The notes under the pieces were generated by a model, which saw only the letters and a list, made by a program, of their open reading frames with translations, was not told the origin of the DNA and made no database searches. A program made the position numbers and the translations under genes. Positions 12,136 through 26,103 of a stretch of DNA of 64,000 nucleotides are shown in pieces. The stretch is from the NCBI RefSeq assembly GCF_022201045.2, contig NC_068558.1:9329501-9393500 (forward strand), read 5' to 3'. The stretch is from Citrus sinensis (taxonomy: Eukaryota > Streptophyta > Magnoliopsida > Sapindales > Rutaceae). Numbering within the stretch: the first letter of the stretch is position 1; each line of letters opens with the position of its first letter.

Positions 12136-14431
12136 TCAGTTACAGTAGTTGTGCAACGTACTTCTCAAATTACCAATATTCTTGAGTAATTTCTCATTCT
12201 CTTGATTCCCACTCTCTATCTCAACATGTAATGCTGCAAACAGCAAGAAGGTGAAATAAAACAGATTCAGCATAGAATTTCTGGTAAAATGACTAGGTTA
12301 AAAGTTTGAATTCCCATATTTGATAGCTTTGCTATCTGACAGTAAAAGTGCCTAAAGAAATATTAAAAAATCATAAAATTTCTAGCAAGATCGACACTAA
12401 TGATGTCAACTGATTTGCAGAAATATCTGTCCCTCTACTAAGAATCTATTGCTGCACTTCATTATATGCCTGGATATAGTATTAGCTTCTTGTTCTAGTG
12501 CCATGGATCTAAACCTCACTAAAGAGCGGATTTTATAAAGCAAGTTGTAAGTGATGAAATTTTGTGCAAAATAGATCCCAAATGTTAAGCAATCTCTTAA
12601 AACTACCTTTAGATGGATCTTCAATGCTGGTCATTAAATTTTTATCATGCTTTAACTCTGTCTTTATTTCCTCTAGACATAAATATTTTGAATATAGTGA
12701 AATTAAGATTGAATAAATATTCAAGAAATATTCAACGCAGAATATGTGAATTGTGCAGTTAACATCATTTATAAAAAGTAAATAAACAAAAGGTTCCAAG
12801 AACCAGATATATATAAATCAATGGTGACTAACATTATTGCAAATTGACAATTGCAATATATAAGGACACAAATAGATGAAGAGAACACACATCTACTGCT
12901 AAATATGCAATTGAAATTAAACAGGTGAATTAGGGTCTTTTTTGAACTAGCAGATAAAATATTAGGTTTATAAAATCACCAGAGTTGGAGGTGTGAAGAT
13001 CCTCAAGGATTTGTTCCTCAAATGCGAGCATCGAATGCTTCAGAGAGTTAATTTTGTCATCCAAGAGATGAACTTCATTTTCAAGAATTTCCTTCTCCGA
13101 CAACAAATTGACCAGTTCATTATTTTTGTCCTTATCAATGTCTCTCTGAAATTCTATGCATAGTGTGGTAAACTGTTCCCTGTAAAGGAATGCCACATTT
13201 AGTCAACAGTGTCTAATTTAGATGTTATATAAACCAACCTTAGTTCATATGCAACCCTACTTGTGAAATACTGTGTTAGAAGAATAAGAATATCATCAAC
13301 AAACTTCCAAATATTGTCTTTTCAAGATAAATTCTCTGCACGAGACTGTGCATGCTTAATGCTTGAAGTTACATGGTATGAAATCGTCTAATGACCAGCA
13401 TTGATTAATCTTAACATACAAAACATATGTTTCTCGCTTGCTCAACAATTAATTTATGTATTGACTGAACCTGTTATTACTCTATATTGGAGTTTCATAT
13501 ACGTAATCAAATGATAACTTACCCATTCCTCCAGCTATTCATTTCACTTAAGAGGCACCAAAAATTGAACCCAATGAAAAAAAAAAAAAAAAAGATAAAA
13601 GGAACTGCAAATCACAATCAACATGTAGCTAAAGACAGTCCTTGTGTCTGGCAAGCAAATCTGCTTTGAAATGCATTGATTAAGAATTCTTCTTCTTCTT
13701 TTTAATTTTTAATTTATAAGAAAAGCATATGTCTAGTGCTTTTAAGTTCTCTAGAAAAACCCATCAAGTGCTTCTTTGAAAAATAACTACAAACATATTT
13801 CCTAGTCCTCCTCCATTCCAACAAAACACTAAAAGGCAAGATATAAAAGCACAACAATTCAACAGCATGCAGTTGAAAATTTAACATGATACATGAATCA
13901 AAATTTAGATACTCTTATTTTGCCTTGAAAAAGATAGTTAGAAGAAAATACCGCCTATCACTCATTCTTTTCAGCATCTCATCTCTCTCCCTTCTCAAAT
14001 TATCTAATTGCCCCTCCAAAAACTCAACCGATTTTCTCAAATCGCCTGTAATGGCCAAAACACTATACATAACACAATGAATAAAATGAAAATGAAAATA
14101 GAGATCATAAGAATTTAAAGAAAATGTGACATACCAGTAACAGAGAGTAATCCGATGATCTCAAATTGAGACATGAAAAGGATCTTGGTTAACTCGGCTT
14201 CTTTGACCGCCAAATTAGTCTCGATCTCCGTACATCTGACGATCTCAGATTCGATCTCTCGTGTTATCTGGAAATTCGATTCGATTTCTTCATCGATCTG
14301 AAATTAAAAATTACAATTAAGCCATAGATTTTGGAGCAAGAGACGAAAAAAATTATTCGATGAGTGGCTACCTGATCAAGCATGTACTTGAGTGAAGAAA
14401 TATGGCTGAGAATCGCTCCTGAATCGTCCAT
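12136..14431 (-). CDS. Coiled-coil protein of unknown function, 204 aa, five exons
   Basis: Five exons join in phase: 14372-14431, 14135-14297, 13952-14045, 12980-13179 and 12136-12233, each with GT donor and AG acceptor, giving 204 residues and a TGA stop. The start MDDSGAILSH is the first ATG of the transcript-like stretch. The chain is almost entirely charged heptad-type helix: ESEIVRCTEIETNLAVKEAE at about 30-49, then LEGQLDNLRRERDEMLKRMS at about 82-101, then EKEILENEVHLLDDKINSLK at about 130-149. It ends in a short asparagine-rich tail. There is no signal peptide, membrane segment or catalytic motif. I do not recognise the family. The clean phase across four introns and the absence of stops argue for a real gene. 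A cytoskeletal, kinetochore or scaffold role is only a guess from the coiled coil. Confidence 0.8.
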
Positions 14432-15749
14432 TATTCTCTTCTTTCACTGTGTCCTTCCGATCTCCCGCTTCTTCACTGGCTAATGTTTCGCATTTTAAAT
14501 AGTTCTGATTTCCCGCGTTTCACTACAATTTGGACTATAAAAAGCGTTGTAACTCACTGGTGTTTTAGTTTTTGAAATAATAATTATCCATAGAACATAT
14601 GCATTTTAATTGTTTTTGTTTAATAATGATAACGATAATATTGATTTTGACTAATCGTTATAATCTGAAAAAATAATCTTATCTCACTATTAGTTTATTT
14701 TTATTTTTTAATATGTTATTTTCATAAAATATATTCATTTAGCTTTACACATGATTACTCAATTGGAATAATACTTATACATCACCCATTGATTAGGCTA
14801 GGATCACAGATCAATAGTTAATGAAATCAGTTGATGTTACACGCAACCGTAAATAATTAGTGACGTGTAACATTTTTGTTTATACAATTATATATATCAT
14901 CCGGGTTTTATACTTTTTTTATTGCAAATATTAAATTTCTACGAAGTTTTTTTTTTTTTAATTTAAATTTTTAAACATATAATACAACAACATTTTGTGT
15001 AAAGTTTTGCGCCAGTGACAAGCTTCTATTGAAAGATATGGCTTTTACACCATACATGTTCTAATTTTTAAACATATATATATATATATATATATTCTAA
15101 TCTTACACCAACTGTAAAACGATTGTTAACAAAATATTTGCTAACCTAAACATAATTCCATCCATGAGGGTTATAGTCGACACCACTTCCACTAAGCCAT
15201 AAAACCTAAATCAGCTGCAGCTACTAGTGCTTCTTCATCAAGCCCATTTCTTTGTATTAACATATATATTAACATCAGAATGCATGGAAACACTGGTAAG
15301 TTAGAACTTTAGAATCTAATTACAGGACATATCCATAGCGACGTTTGCAAATCACAACCACCATAAGTCAAACACGAAATTTTCGCTCTTGTATTCCAAA
15401 ACCTCATAAAAGCACCGAAGAATCAGATATATTTTCCATCCAGTATTTCAGAAGGAATTGTGATCAGTAGACCTTGCGCTAGAAGTTGTGGCTTTCAGCT
15501 GTAAAGATCAGAGAGTGAAATTCCAAGCCTGAATCCAATCCTCTGTAGATCACCGGAATTCACCTGCTTTGAACTCATGGGATGACACAAAAATCTAACT
15601 AAAGAGGGCAAGCTCTTGGTAGAGGTGCAGCAATTCTAATTTCTTTTCAAATCAGAGTATTCTCACTTCTTTCCACTGTTATGGCCACATACCAACACAA
15701 AATTTTCCCTGTAAGTCAAAATATTCATGTTTTTTGGGCTGTAAAAGGC
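14432..15749. other. Promoter side of the coiled-coil gene and 3' region of UPF2
   Basis: About 14432-15400 is A/T-rich spacer with a short (AT)n run at about 15075-15095. The stretch nearest 15749 is less A/T-rich and is probably the UPF2 3' untranslated region. No other gene is visible. Confidence 0.55.
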
Positions 15750-18700
15750 TCATTTTCTCCTGCTGTGGTAGGTTCCTCCACCTGAATAATAATGATGCCC
15801 ATGGCGTGATCCACCAGTTCTCCTGCTGGTTCCTTCCCATGAGCTACCTCGGCTTGCAACTCTGCTGCTGCCACTTGGCATCCAATTATTCAATATCTGT
15901 GTTCCCAACCCATTATTATCCTCTTCTCTATCATTATACTCCAATACCAGCCTCTTTATATCTTGTTTCTCCTCCAACTCAGCTGCTTCTTTCTGTTTTG
16001 TGCTTTGCACAAGGGTGCAATCTCGAGGAATGTACATTTGCTTTGTCTGTTGCTTGTTTCCACGCTTCACAAGGACTTTCACCTGAACTTCCTTGACTTC
16101 TCCAATGTCCTCCTCTAATGCCTCATCACCACTTCCCCCTCCAACCGTCCTCCCATGATGATCCTTCGAAGATCCTTCAAACACGTTCATTGGGATCATC
16201 ATATTTAAAGTAGGCCGGCCTCTTAGCTCTTGTTTGCGCTGCTCCATGCTCTCCTGAACTACAGCCCGGAGCTCCTGCTCAAAATTTGCTAGTTCCTCAG
16301 GGTCAACCTCTGCAGCCTTCTGTCTGAAACGAACTTCATCGTCCTCATCAGAAGCAGGTCCGCCGCCCTCATCATCATCCTCGTCCTCATTGTCACATTC
16401 TTCATCATGATTCCCTTCATCCAAGTCTTCTTCATCATGCCCGTCTGGGTCAATTGTGCCACTTCCTGAATCGCTGTCAGTGTCCCCAATGTCTTCATGC
16501 AGTCTACCATTTTCCTCAGTACCACGTACTGCACTTTGTCCATTAGCTGAAATGGTGTTGGAAGTAGGTCGCCTAGAAGGCTTTTCAGTGTCAGAGTGCT
16601 TCTCGGTATTAGTTTTATCTGTTGAGACATTACGTTCATGCTCTTCAAGCTCTGTCAGAGCTGCATTAACTTCCTCAATGGAAGAATGTCGAGTCATGTT
16701 TGGGCGCAAGTCCGCAAATAAATCCTGCAAAGGCTTCAATTTATGAGCGCACACACGATACATGGATGGGATAATATTGTCTCAAACAAATTCCAGATAA
16801 GGTTAAATGTTCGAATAAGATATAAAAGGAACTAAACAATGCCAAGGGAAGATATGGCCAAAATAACCCAAGGATCTTTACTATATGCAAGATCCTAGCT
16901 CAAGTTTTCTTAGCAACAACCCTGTCCAATAAAGATTCATATTCCCTAGGTGAAATGATTTCCGAAACACAGCTCAAGATCGATATCAAACAGAGTACAA
17001 TTCTGTTTATTAAATATTTATATATATCTTTAATCAACTTGTAGCCTATAAGATGCTTTTTGAAATTTGTGAACTTTTCTCAAGGAAGCCTATGAAGGGA
17101 TGAAAATCAAGGAGAAACCAAAACACTAAGATTTCTCAATGCAAAAATTCCGCGTCCTAGGTCCTCTCTTAAAAAAATGTTATGCACGACAATGGCATCA
17201 TTGTTTTCAATGCAAAAGCTCAGTGTATATCTGTTAAACTTAGTTCTATGCTTTACATGATTATTCACCATTAAAAGTGTTCCATAAGTTAATCAACAAA
17301 CTCTGCATCTTACATAGCTGCTCTCATTTTTTTAAATCTTGGACCTAATTCTCTCTTTTGGCACCAACAGTATAATCCTGAGTTAACCCTAAGGCAATAG
17401 ATCATATAGATGCAGCTTACAGCTTATCCATCCTGAAACTGAACTTCAGGTGACAAGGGTTATATCTGCCATTCAGTACATTTTAAACCATTAATCCAGC
17501 TTAGCCTAGATATATACTCTTGATACTATGATTTAGCAAGGTTGCCTAGCCAATTTAATAAACTCATTTGTGAGATAAATGATGAACCCAAAAGAAAAGG
17601 AGAAAAGGGTGGGGTTAATATAATATCTAAAATCCTAGGATTATTTATTTATGAAGCACAGGTCGTCAAACATTTGGCAATGCCATATACCAAAGATTTT
17701 CTTTTTCAAATGGATAAAGAAACCCGGGGGGGGGGGGGGGGGGCGAGGGGGGGAGAGGAAGAGCTAAGTCGCTGACCTGTAAGTCGAATTCAATATCCAG
17801 TGGGAGTCCACCTTTGCTGAGAATATACCTCTGGAAGTGTATCAAAAATCGATCAAGTTTCCTCTTGGAAGAGCCTCGGTCAAAGTAGTGACCACAAGTC
17901 TCAAGAAGAGTAATAACCATCCTGATCCGGAAACAATCTTCTGGTGGGTCCAGTACGTCTTGCTAACAGCATGAATAACCAGATATTAGTCACCATTTAA
18001 GAGAAGGTTAATTAAGAATTCGTGACCAAAATTAAACTGTAATAATAACAATAAAAGTAACATGAAAATCTATCTAGATTTTTTCAAGTTATGCTATTGT
18101 CTAACATCAAGATTTATCTCAAGGAAAACTATCTTGTTGACAGAAGCACTTGCGAAAATACACGTATAACTTTCTCCACTTTCATGGCTATATCAAAATT
18201 TCCAGGACATGAAAAGAAAATCCATACCTCTGCTGTCCCATGGCCGAAGACAAGAATCAAATAAAGTGTATCAAAGATAACAGATGAGTCCACATGTTCA
18301 TAGTTGTATAGCTCCCCGAGAAACCGCATATGAGCAAGGCGTCTCTGCTGCATCCCATAGTCATTCAATTCCAGACCAAGCCTAATCTCCTCCAAAACCT
18401 GAAAGTAAATGATGCAACTGTTACAATTTCAACAAAAGTTATAAACACAGCAATTTGCATGCAAAAGCTTACTCTACCTACAAGAGTTTCCGGGTAAATT
18501 TTTGTATTATTTTTTTCATCATTAGTTGTTACAATTTGGGACTGGCTAGGAAAGGTTTAATTTGCTATCCCAGGATAGCTATATATCTTCACCGAAAATG
18601 TCATCAATAATAGCAAAAATTAGTTTGCCTGAATTCATCACTTAAAAGTCCCTTTAGTGAGTGATGGGAAAGAAATAGTGTCAACTCAGCTACACCACCT

Positions 18701-21700
18701 TTTTCACCTTTAGGAAAGTACTAGCAAGTAATTAGAACTCCATTCCAGAAATGTATTTCTAACTTTGAGATTCTGCTGTGGTTATGCTACTTGTACAAAT
18801 TACCTTTTCCGTAGCAATGATAAGAGTTCAACTGAACATTTATACAGAAGCAAATGCTGCCAGGTAACTCACTCAAGTAATTAGAACTCCATTCCAGATA
18901 TGTATTTCTAGCAAGACAGGGATAAAAGCAGATCTTAGGTGTGGCTAGAACTATCTCAAAAACTACTCTGCCAGGTAACTAACTTGATCTGGATCCAGTA
19001 CCAAAAATTCCAAGTTAGCAGGGATAACCACCATGCTGCAAACGCTTACATGGAACAGATTCCCGATTACAAAGAGCCTACCTGGCATCAATCTTCGCCG
19101 TTAAACAACAACTTCGTCACAATATTTGGACATTTCAAGGATCTACCTTCATTATGTCAGTGTACTCAAGCAATTGAACACACCAAATGTGACATTATAA
19201 TCTCCGTTTCTACTTTCAGAAACAGAAAAATTGTTATAGAGTGCATTCAGGAGAAACCATGAATGCCCTGAGCCAGTATTCTGGGTCTTATACCATCATA
19301 TGCTTAACCAATGGTTGGTTAAACTAACATAACAACCAAGACTAACCCACAAAAAGAAAAATGATTATCAGGCAGATCATTAGAGAACATTAGTGTACAT
19401 TTTAAAATCTACATCACTATGAGAGTATACCAGAAATACATTTAATAACAGAAGCAAACCTCATCAACAACAGCTACAGCGAACTCATCATGATAGCGAC
19501 TTAAACCAGCAGTGAGCGAAGCAATCAAGTGAATCTGACCATACTTCCCTTTATGAACCTTCATAAAGCACTTCAAAAGGTATGACTCACAATCACTCCA
19601 AGGTAATTTACGGAGTTGCCTCAGCACATGCTCAATGGAAGACTTATCAAGATCAGAGAATAGTAACTTCCTGATATACTGCAAAATCATTATGTGGAAG
19701 GTTATTTTGTGGTATAGATAAAAAAAAATTATGAAAGATATTTAACCACACATAAGATAATGATCTATACCTGATGTAATGGAGGACGAACTTTAGATAC
19801 TCGTGCAGATCTTTCAGGAGGTTTGCACAGGTAGTAAGCATTTTCCACAAGAGTTACATGCCGGGGGTCCAAATTTTTGACATTCTTCAAGCGCATTAAA
19901 ATCTCCAACATGTTAGCCATCCGTATACTAGTTTCAGGGGAACGATACAGAAAGCGGCCACACGTCTCAAGAAGATTGCATGCAACATCAATGTTATGAT
20001 GAGTGAAATCATCCAAACAAGCCTGGGAATAGGAGGAAGCACGAAAGCAGTTAGCAGACATCCACTAAAATGGTGCAGCTCAGAGTAATAACAAGAGTGA
20101 TAAAAGAAGAGCAACTAAGATAGCTGCAAGGTACAATATCAATGTAGTTTCACTTTAACTCTTTTGGAAAGCACCATCAAAGAAAAGAAAAGAGAAGGAA
20201 TAAAAAAGAAGCTTTCTAGGCAAAACATTTAATTATTGATTTGTATCTCCACATACTGTAACAAACTATGTATACGGCACACATAAACACGCACAAATGC
20301 ATACCATCTCTACACACACAAAAACAAACTAGAGATCTTTCACTCAATCACCTACTAAGCATATACCTTTAGACAACTAAAAACAAGACCAGCTGGAGCA
20401 ATTTTGAACTTGCATAGTTCTCCGATAAACCTAATATTCCTGATCTTTGTTTCAATGTTCATTTGATCCTGCAGTGGCAAATTATGACTCAGTATGCAAA
20501 CAATATAAATTAATGAAAAAAAAAAGAGAATAAATACAGAGCCGATGACCTTTTTATTTATCAAGAAGTTGAACTCTTCTTCCAACATCTGTATCAGCAT
20601 GGAAGAGACATCCTTCATACAAGTTGAAAGTGTGGCAACCATGCGTGAGTAGTATGGCAGCAGTTCCAAAGATGTTCGTGGTACGTTAAACAATGCCCTT
20701 ACTAGCCTTTTCCTATTTGACTTTGAATTTAAATAACAAAACTCCACCTGAAGATATGTAATAAATAATTATAATCTTCAATACAGATGCACTCTACAAC
20801 CAGAAAACAGGAGTATTGAACAGTAAAAGTCCGAAAGAGGTATTATTACAGTCAATTGATCTATAAGGTCGCGGCTGACACAGCCTGGGAGTCTCTGCAA
20901 TAGAGCATCCAAATTTGTCCCCTCAACACCTTTAAGTTTCTCCTTTTCAGTTTCCACCTTTCTTTCTGTATCCTTTTCTTTTCCCTTTTCCTTGTCTGGA
21001 TCTTTAGCCTTTTCTTTATCTTTTTCTTCTTTATCCTTTCCTTTTCCTTTCTCCTTGTCTGGATCTTTGGCCTTTTCTTTCTCTTTTTCTTCTTTATCTT
21101 TTCCTTTCTCAACTGATTTTCCCTCTGGCGAAGCACCCAAATCTGCAGAAACCTCTGCAGTATCTTGGGCGGCCAACTGACCTTGGTCCGGTTCAGAAGC
21201 AGGGTCCTTACAAGAAAATAAAATTTTCTATAAGCAACTGCAAATTAGCTATTAATATTTGTATAGAAAAGATTAAACACACATATGTATTTATGTTACT
21301 AAAGCACAAAGAGCAATGAAAAGCCCAATCAACCACAGTTCTGTGATAATCAATGGAAACTAGAAGAGACTCAAATAAAACTGGCCAAGAAACCTAAAAA
21401 ATCCACCATTTTGCTATTACGTTATCCATGGTCCTAATCTTAAGTTTCTTTGCATTAGGTATTTGATTTTTTTTTTTCCAGTTTTGAACTTTAAACATTA
21501 GAAATAAGCGATATTTCAAAACTTCTGTCAAAACGCAAATAATCATATAAAAGCATAGAAAATCAAAGCAGATCTATTGAATACCTAGAAGTAATCTAAA
21601 TTGTCAGCAACAATTTGCACAGTAGTATAAAACATCTGACTCTTACAATTAGAAGTAGAATTTGAAAATTTTACAACTTTTAACGCTAAAAAATGCAAAA

Positions 21701-24700
21701 TCTGTCGGCATGCTATAACTGTGTGGGGAAATGAAGAAGAATTCCAGTTAAAAGGACTTAAAAAATTCAGACTTCATACAGTTGGTTGCTCCAATGGCTT
21801 CACAGATGGCTCATTCGCTTTATGCTCTGCTTCTCCCAGTAATACTGCTGGCACAAATGCTCTGAACAGTACATAGATTGTTGAAGTTAAATTTCAGTAT
21901 TAAACAAACCAGCATCTAAGTGATATTCCAATCAACAGAAAGCTTCAAATAGTTGTTATGAAGAAAAAGAAAAATCTAACCTGAGATCAGGTAAGCATTC
22001 ATAGAAAGCCCTAGTCTCTTCATCATCCCACACAGGTTCTGGCACAGAAGAATCTTTGCCAGATGCAGGAGAAGCATCTTCTCCAGAGGTAACCCGAGTA
22101 GTGTGAACATCCTCTGGCATGACTGGAGGCTGCATATCAAGTGCCTCTGCTAAACTGGGAAACACAAAACCTCCAAGGTGAGCGGACCACGAAAACCAAG
22201 CAATAAATGGATAATCATCGACTATATCCAGTATCAGACAGCAAACTGGATAATGATCTCATTCTAAGCCTCCCAATAAACACTATGGCCAGAAAACACC
22301 ACTCAAGTTGACACAGGAGAGAGCAAACACACATAATGACAAGTCTTCAACTAAGAATGTACAACACCAGAAATAAATATCCTCTGGACAGAAGACTAGG
22401 ACTATGTTTCCATAATGCAGCATAACCCATCACACATTACTAAGGTAAGTCGAACTATTCCATCAGCTGCAATGCCTGTCTTTTGACCTACTGCCAATTA
22501 CTGAAAAACCTTCAGAATTGGTATGTGAAGGGCAAGATCAAGAACCAAAGCACCAACTAGAGACAAGGAATTAAAAATCCAGAACATATATATTCATCTG
22601 AATAACTGAATCTAAGTAAACATCTACGGCAATCAATTAACTCAGTCCACATTCTGACTTCAAGCAGTAGCATTATCATCTTCAACAATGGTTGTCTAAT
22701 TAAGAGATCAATCTAAAGCTTCAAGTACTGAGTGCCCACAACTCATAAGATCTCAAATTTTCCAATTTAAGTAAAACATGAATTCTAACAAGAAAATGAC
22801 TATACTTCAGACCACTGACCAGAATCTTGCTATCGCTTGTCAGTACAACTCATATCACCCACAAAATAATAAATTTAGTAGGTATAATAACTCTAGGACC
22901 GGCGACAAAAGCCTCAACCATAACAACATTCTAAACCAGATAGCTTTACTTCGAGAACTATTCTCTCAGCTTATGGCTCTTGGTTCAGCTTTTATACAAC
23001 CAGAAATGAGTACGATACTGTAGTGACTGAAAAAGTTGTCGTAGACAAACAAAGATGAAATAAAATCATCAACTTACGAGGAGACATTACGGTACAAATG
23101 GTCATAAGATTTTCGTAGCTTTTCATATGAGGATGAATTTTCTTCACTGAGCTCTCCTTTAGCATTTAAAATCTTTGCATTTTCATTTTCCATTTGCCGG
23201 AGTGACTGCAACAGGTTGAACATCAAATAAGGCCTTCAGAAAGAAGTAAAGAACAATAATCAAGCATGAAAAAGGATGAGATCCTGAATCTGATACTGTC
23301 GATTAGCAGAATCCAAAAATTTCCAACCATAGAAATCTAGATACAAGGACCACTAAAACAACTAATACATTAGCTTTTAAACAAGGCTATAAACTCTTAC
23401 AGTATGCTCTGCCTGAAGAAGTTCTTGGACAGCATTGTAATATGTATGAAATGCCTTCTTGAAAATTTTCTTTTGATCTGCCGTGATATTAAGGCCCTTA
23501 AAAAACTGTAGCAAAATGTCAACAGATAAATTACGCACAAGAAATAACATCAAAGAGAAGCAACTAGGGGAAGAATCAAAAGACAACTACAACTACAGCA
23601 AATACATCTAATGTGAATTAGAGATCTCAATAGGAAAATGTAAAAAGTATAGAGAACGGAAAAGAGATATTAGACAAGTAACGATCATTTATAAACAAAA
23701 AAGAAAAGTTTGAACCTCTTCATAAATTTCTTGTCCAGGTCCAGACAGTGGGAGTCCTAAAAAGATTCTTCCTTGTCGAGCAAAACTAGCAAGAAGCGTC
23801 AAATTTGTCTGCGTAGTATCTCGGTCCTTTAAGTGTTCTATGCTAGTAAGATCCTTGATGATATTAATGAATATGCTGCTATCTTCTATAATCCCGATAA
23901 AATAAAGTTCCAGAAGGAGTTTCAGGGTGCTGCGCTTCTTCATGGCCTTCAAGTTCCTGTCAGCATCTAAGTCCTCTCCAGATTTTCCAGGAAAGAATAC
24001 TTTCAAGAGTCCATCAATGAGGCATGGTGAGAAGTCTTTGTACCGTTGATGAAGCAAAGAGCATATCTTTAGAAAGTAGACAAGTGTCAGCCATAAACCC
24101 AGTAACAATGTATATGTGTATATATAAATATTGGCAATATACTTACAAATACAGTTGCTCTTGTTCTTGATACAGAATGGAAACTTAGTACAATCATCAC
24201 TCACCAATATGAACATGATCAATTGGTAACGGACCTCAAGAATACTCAGCATCGTACACAAGTTTGGAGGTCAAATCTACAATTTTGCCAAAATACTAAC
24301 AAAGAGCAGGCAAATCACAAAAAGCAATAGACAAGCATGCTTGTCATGCCCTTAGGGTTCATTTCAAGTTCAAGTCTCAGATTAAAGAGAATTAAAAGTA
24401 AAATAAATAATTAAAAAAATTAACTTGAAACCTAATATGGATTGAAGAACCTCTAATTCACACAGAATTATCTTGGAGGCCATAATGTATACTATAATTA
24501 CCAAAAATAGAATGTCAAATTGTTACTTAAGTAATTTCAAAATGCTAACATTAGCTACAATAGATAATGCTGAGCTTCTTTATACAAGGAGATCAACAAC
24601 AATAAGCCAAATACCAAAAGACATTCAATCGAGGGACAAAAGATAAGATTAAAGAAATTATTATGATAAAAGTATAATAAAAGAATTTTTTTTTTAAAAA

Positions 24701-26103
24701 AAATTATATTGGAAGATGTAAAGTGGGAACCCCAAAAATTTTCAAGTCAAATATTTACAAAGAGTACCTGAGCTGCTGTTTGTATGTCCGAACTTCTAAG
24801 CTTGGCATCACAAATAGCTGTCACAGCCTCACTGACAAATTTGCTAAGATTGACACTTCTCAACTCATCCATCAGTCCTTCTCGCTGCTCTTCATTTATC
24901 TGCTTTAACTTTTTGATAGTTGCTGTGTTGCGCTTAATGCTGGAATCCAATGTTCTGAGGAATCCGGAATCTGGAACCAACATGGAACCTTATCAAAATA
25001 TATGGTGCAGTAATTCCCACAGAGGTCCTGAATTAGATCCAATGCCTTAAAGTTCTCAAAGAGACTAAGAAAAACTGTATTTCTTATTTCAATTCACAAA
25101 TATAATCAGAAAATTATTGAACCTTGATATCATGGATACGTCAAATGAAAACAATCATTCTCTTCAAACATCTCTATGATCAACCCTATTTGCAATTTCT
25201 AAATGCAAGCTTGCAAAGCAAAGCCCAAGGCCTCAAATGTAAGACAAATTGGACTGAAATGCAAAATATAGTGCATCTCCAAATGCCTACAAGCCTAAAG
25301 AATAACATTTTAAATGTCACAGCTTACTAAAAACATTATCTGAAATACCTAATTGCTGTTTTATATCATTATGGCAACAAGTATGAACAATAAATAACTA
25401 TCATCACTCATTTTCATACGAGGTTTAGAGATTGAAAAGTAAGACAAACCAGAAACTTCAAACATATCCATTTTATGGACCAAAAATTAAATGTTAACGC
25501 ACAATCCTCAAATTCTATTAACTATTACTAACCAGGCCTTTCAGGATTCAAATTGCTTTGACGGAGCGCCATCTTTGCCTCAATTGATTTCTTAATTTCC
25601 TCAAGGCGAGCAACAGCTTCCTGCAATAGAAAGAAAAGAATTACAAAGAACTTCACAACTTTGCAGAGAGACCCCAACAAAAAAATAAAAGCAAGCTATA
25701 AAGAACCCTTTCTTAGATTACTTTTTAAAAAAAATCAGTTTAGGAAAATTTCAACCACAGCCCAACATAGAGACACCATTAATGATTTTATCAACGATAT
25801 GAGCAGGAAAAAAAAAACATAAGGAAGAGCATAGTCTAGGACATAGAACTTAGTTCCTATTTTTGCTAAGTATGACATAGTTTCCTAGTATATGAATGCT
25901 ATAAAACTTTCAGTTATGTGTGTTTGTTGCAAGTCAGCTAAAATTGCTTCATAATATGACCCTTTTTTTTTTTTTACCTACAATCAAGGCACTCTAAATC
26001 AAGCAATGTGAATATCAAGTTACAATGTAATAACTCTCACCTCATCACCTTGCTTGTCATTATGTTCACCACTGACACGGTATTCATCCTCATGGTGATC
26101 CAT
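15750..26103 (-). CDS. UPF2: Regulator of nonsense transcripts UPF2
   Basis: Core adaptor of nonsense-mediated mRNA decay, bridging UPF3 at the exon junction complex to the helicase UPF1. Sixteen coding exons join in phase: 26041-26103, 25533-25620, 24768-24970, 23716-24066, 23401-23505, 23078-23205, 21981-22154, 21780-21861, 20850-21206, 20550-20747, 20367-20468, 19771-20022, 19460-19678, 18228-18398, 17777-17962 and 15750-16724. The product is 1,217 aa, close to the usual plant length of about 1,200. Three MIF4G repeats lie at about residues 55-270, 480-700 and 700-895. An acidic stretch (exon 16, from about residue 990) and the basic C-terminus ending YHSRRK form the UPF1-binding end. A Lys/Glu/Asp-rich linker with a duplicated KEKAKDPDKEKGK unit lies at about 420-490. 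The start MDHHEDEYRVSGEH follows a short leader exon. The gene looks complete and intact. Confidence 0.96.
17726..17743. repeat. Poly-G run in a UPF2 intron
   Basis: Eighteen consecutive G bases, followed after CGA by seven more, lie in the intron between the last two coding exons, about 35 bp downstream of an exon donor on the minus strand (so poly-C in the pre-mRNA). The length may be uncertain because such runs are hard to sequence. Confidence 0.9.

Noticed and set aside
20861..21180. Lys/Arg-rich and Ser/Phe-rich open frames overlapping UPF2 exon 9
   Set aside because: Alternative-frame readings of the UPF2 charged linker repeat.
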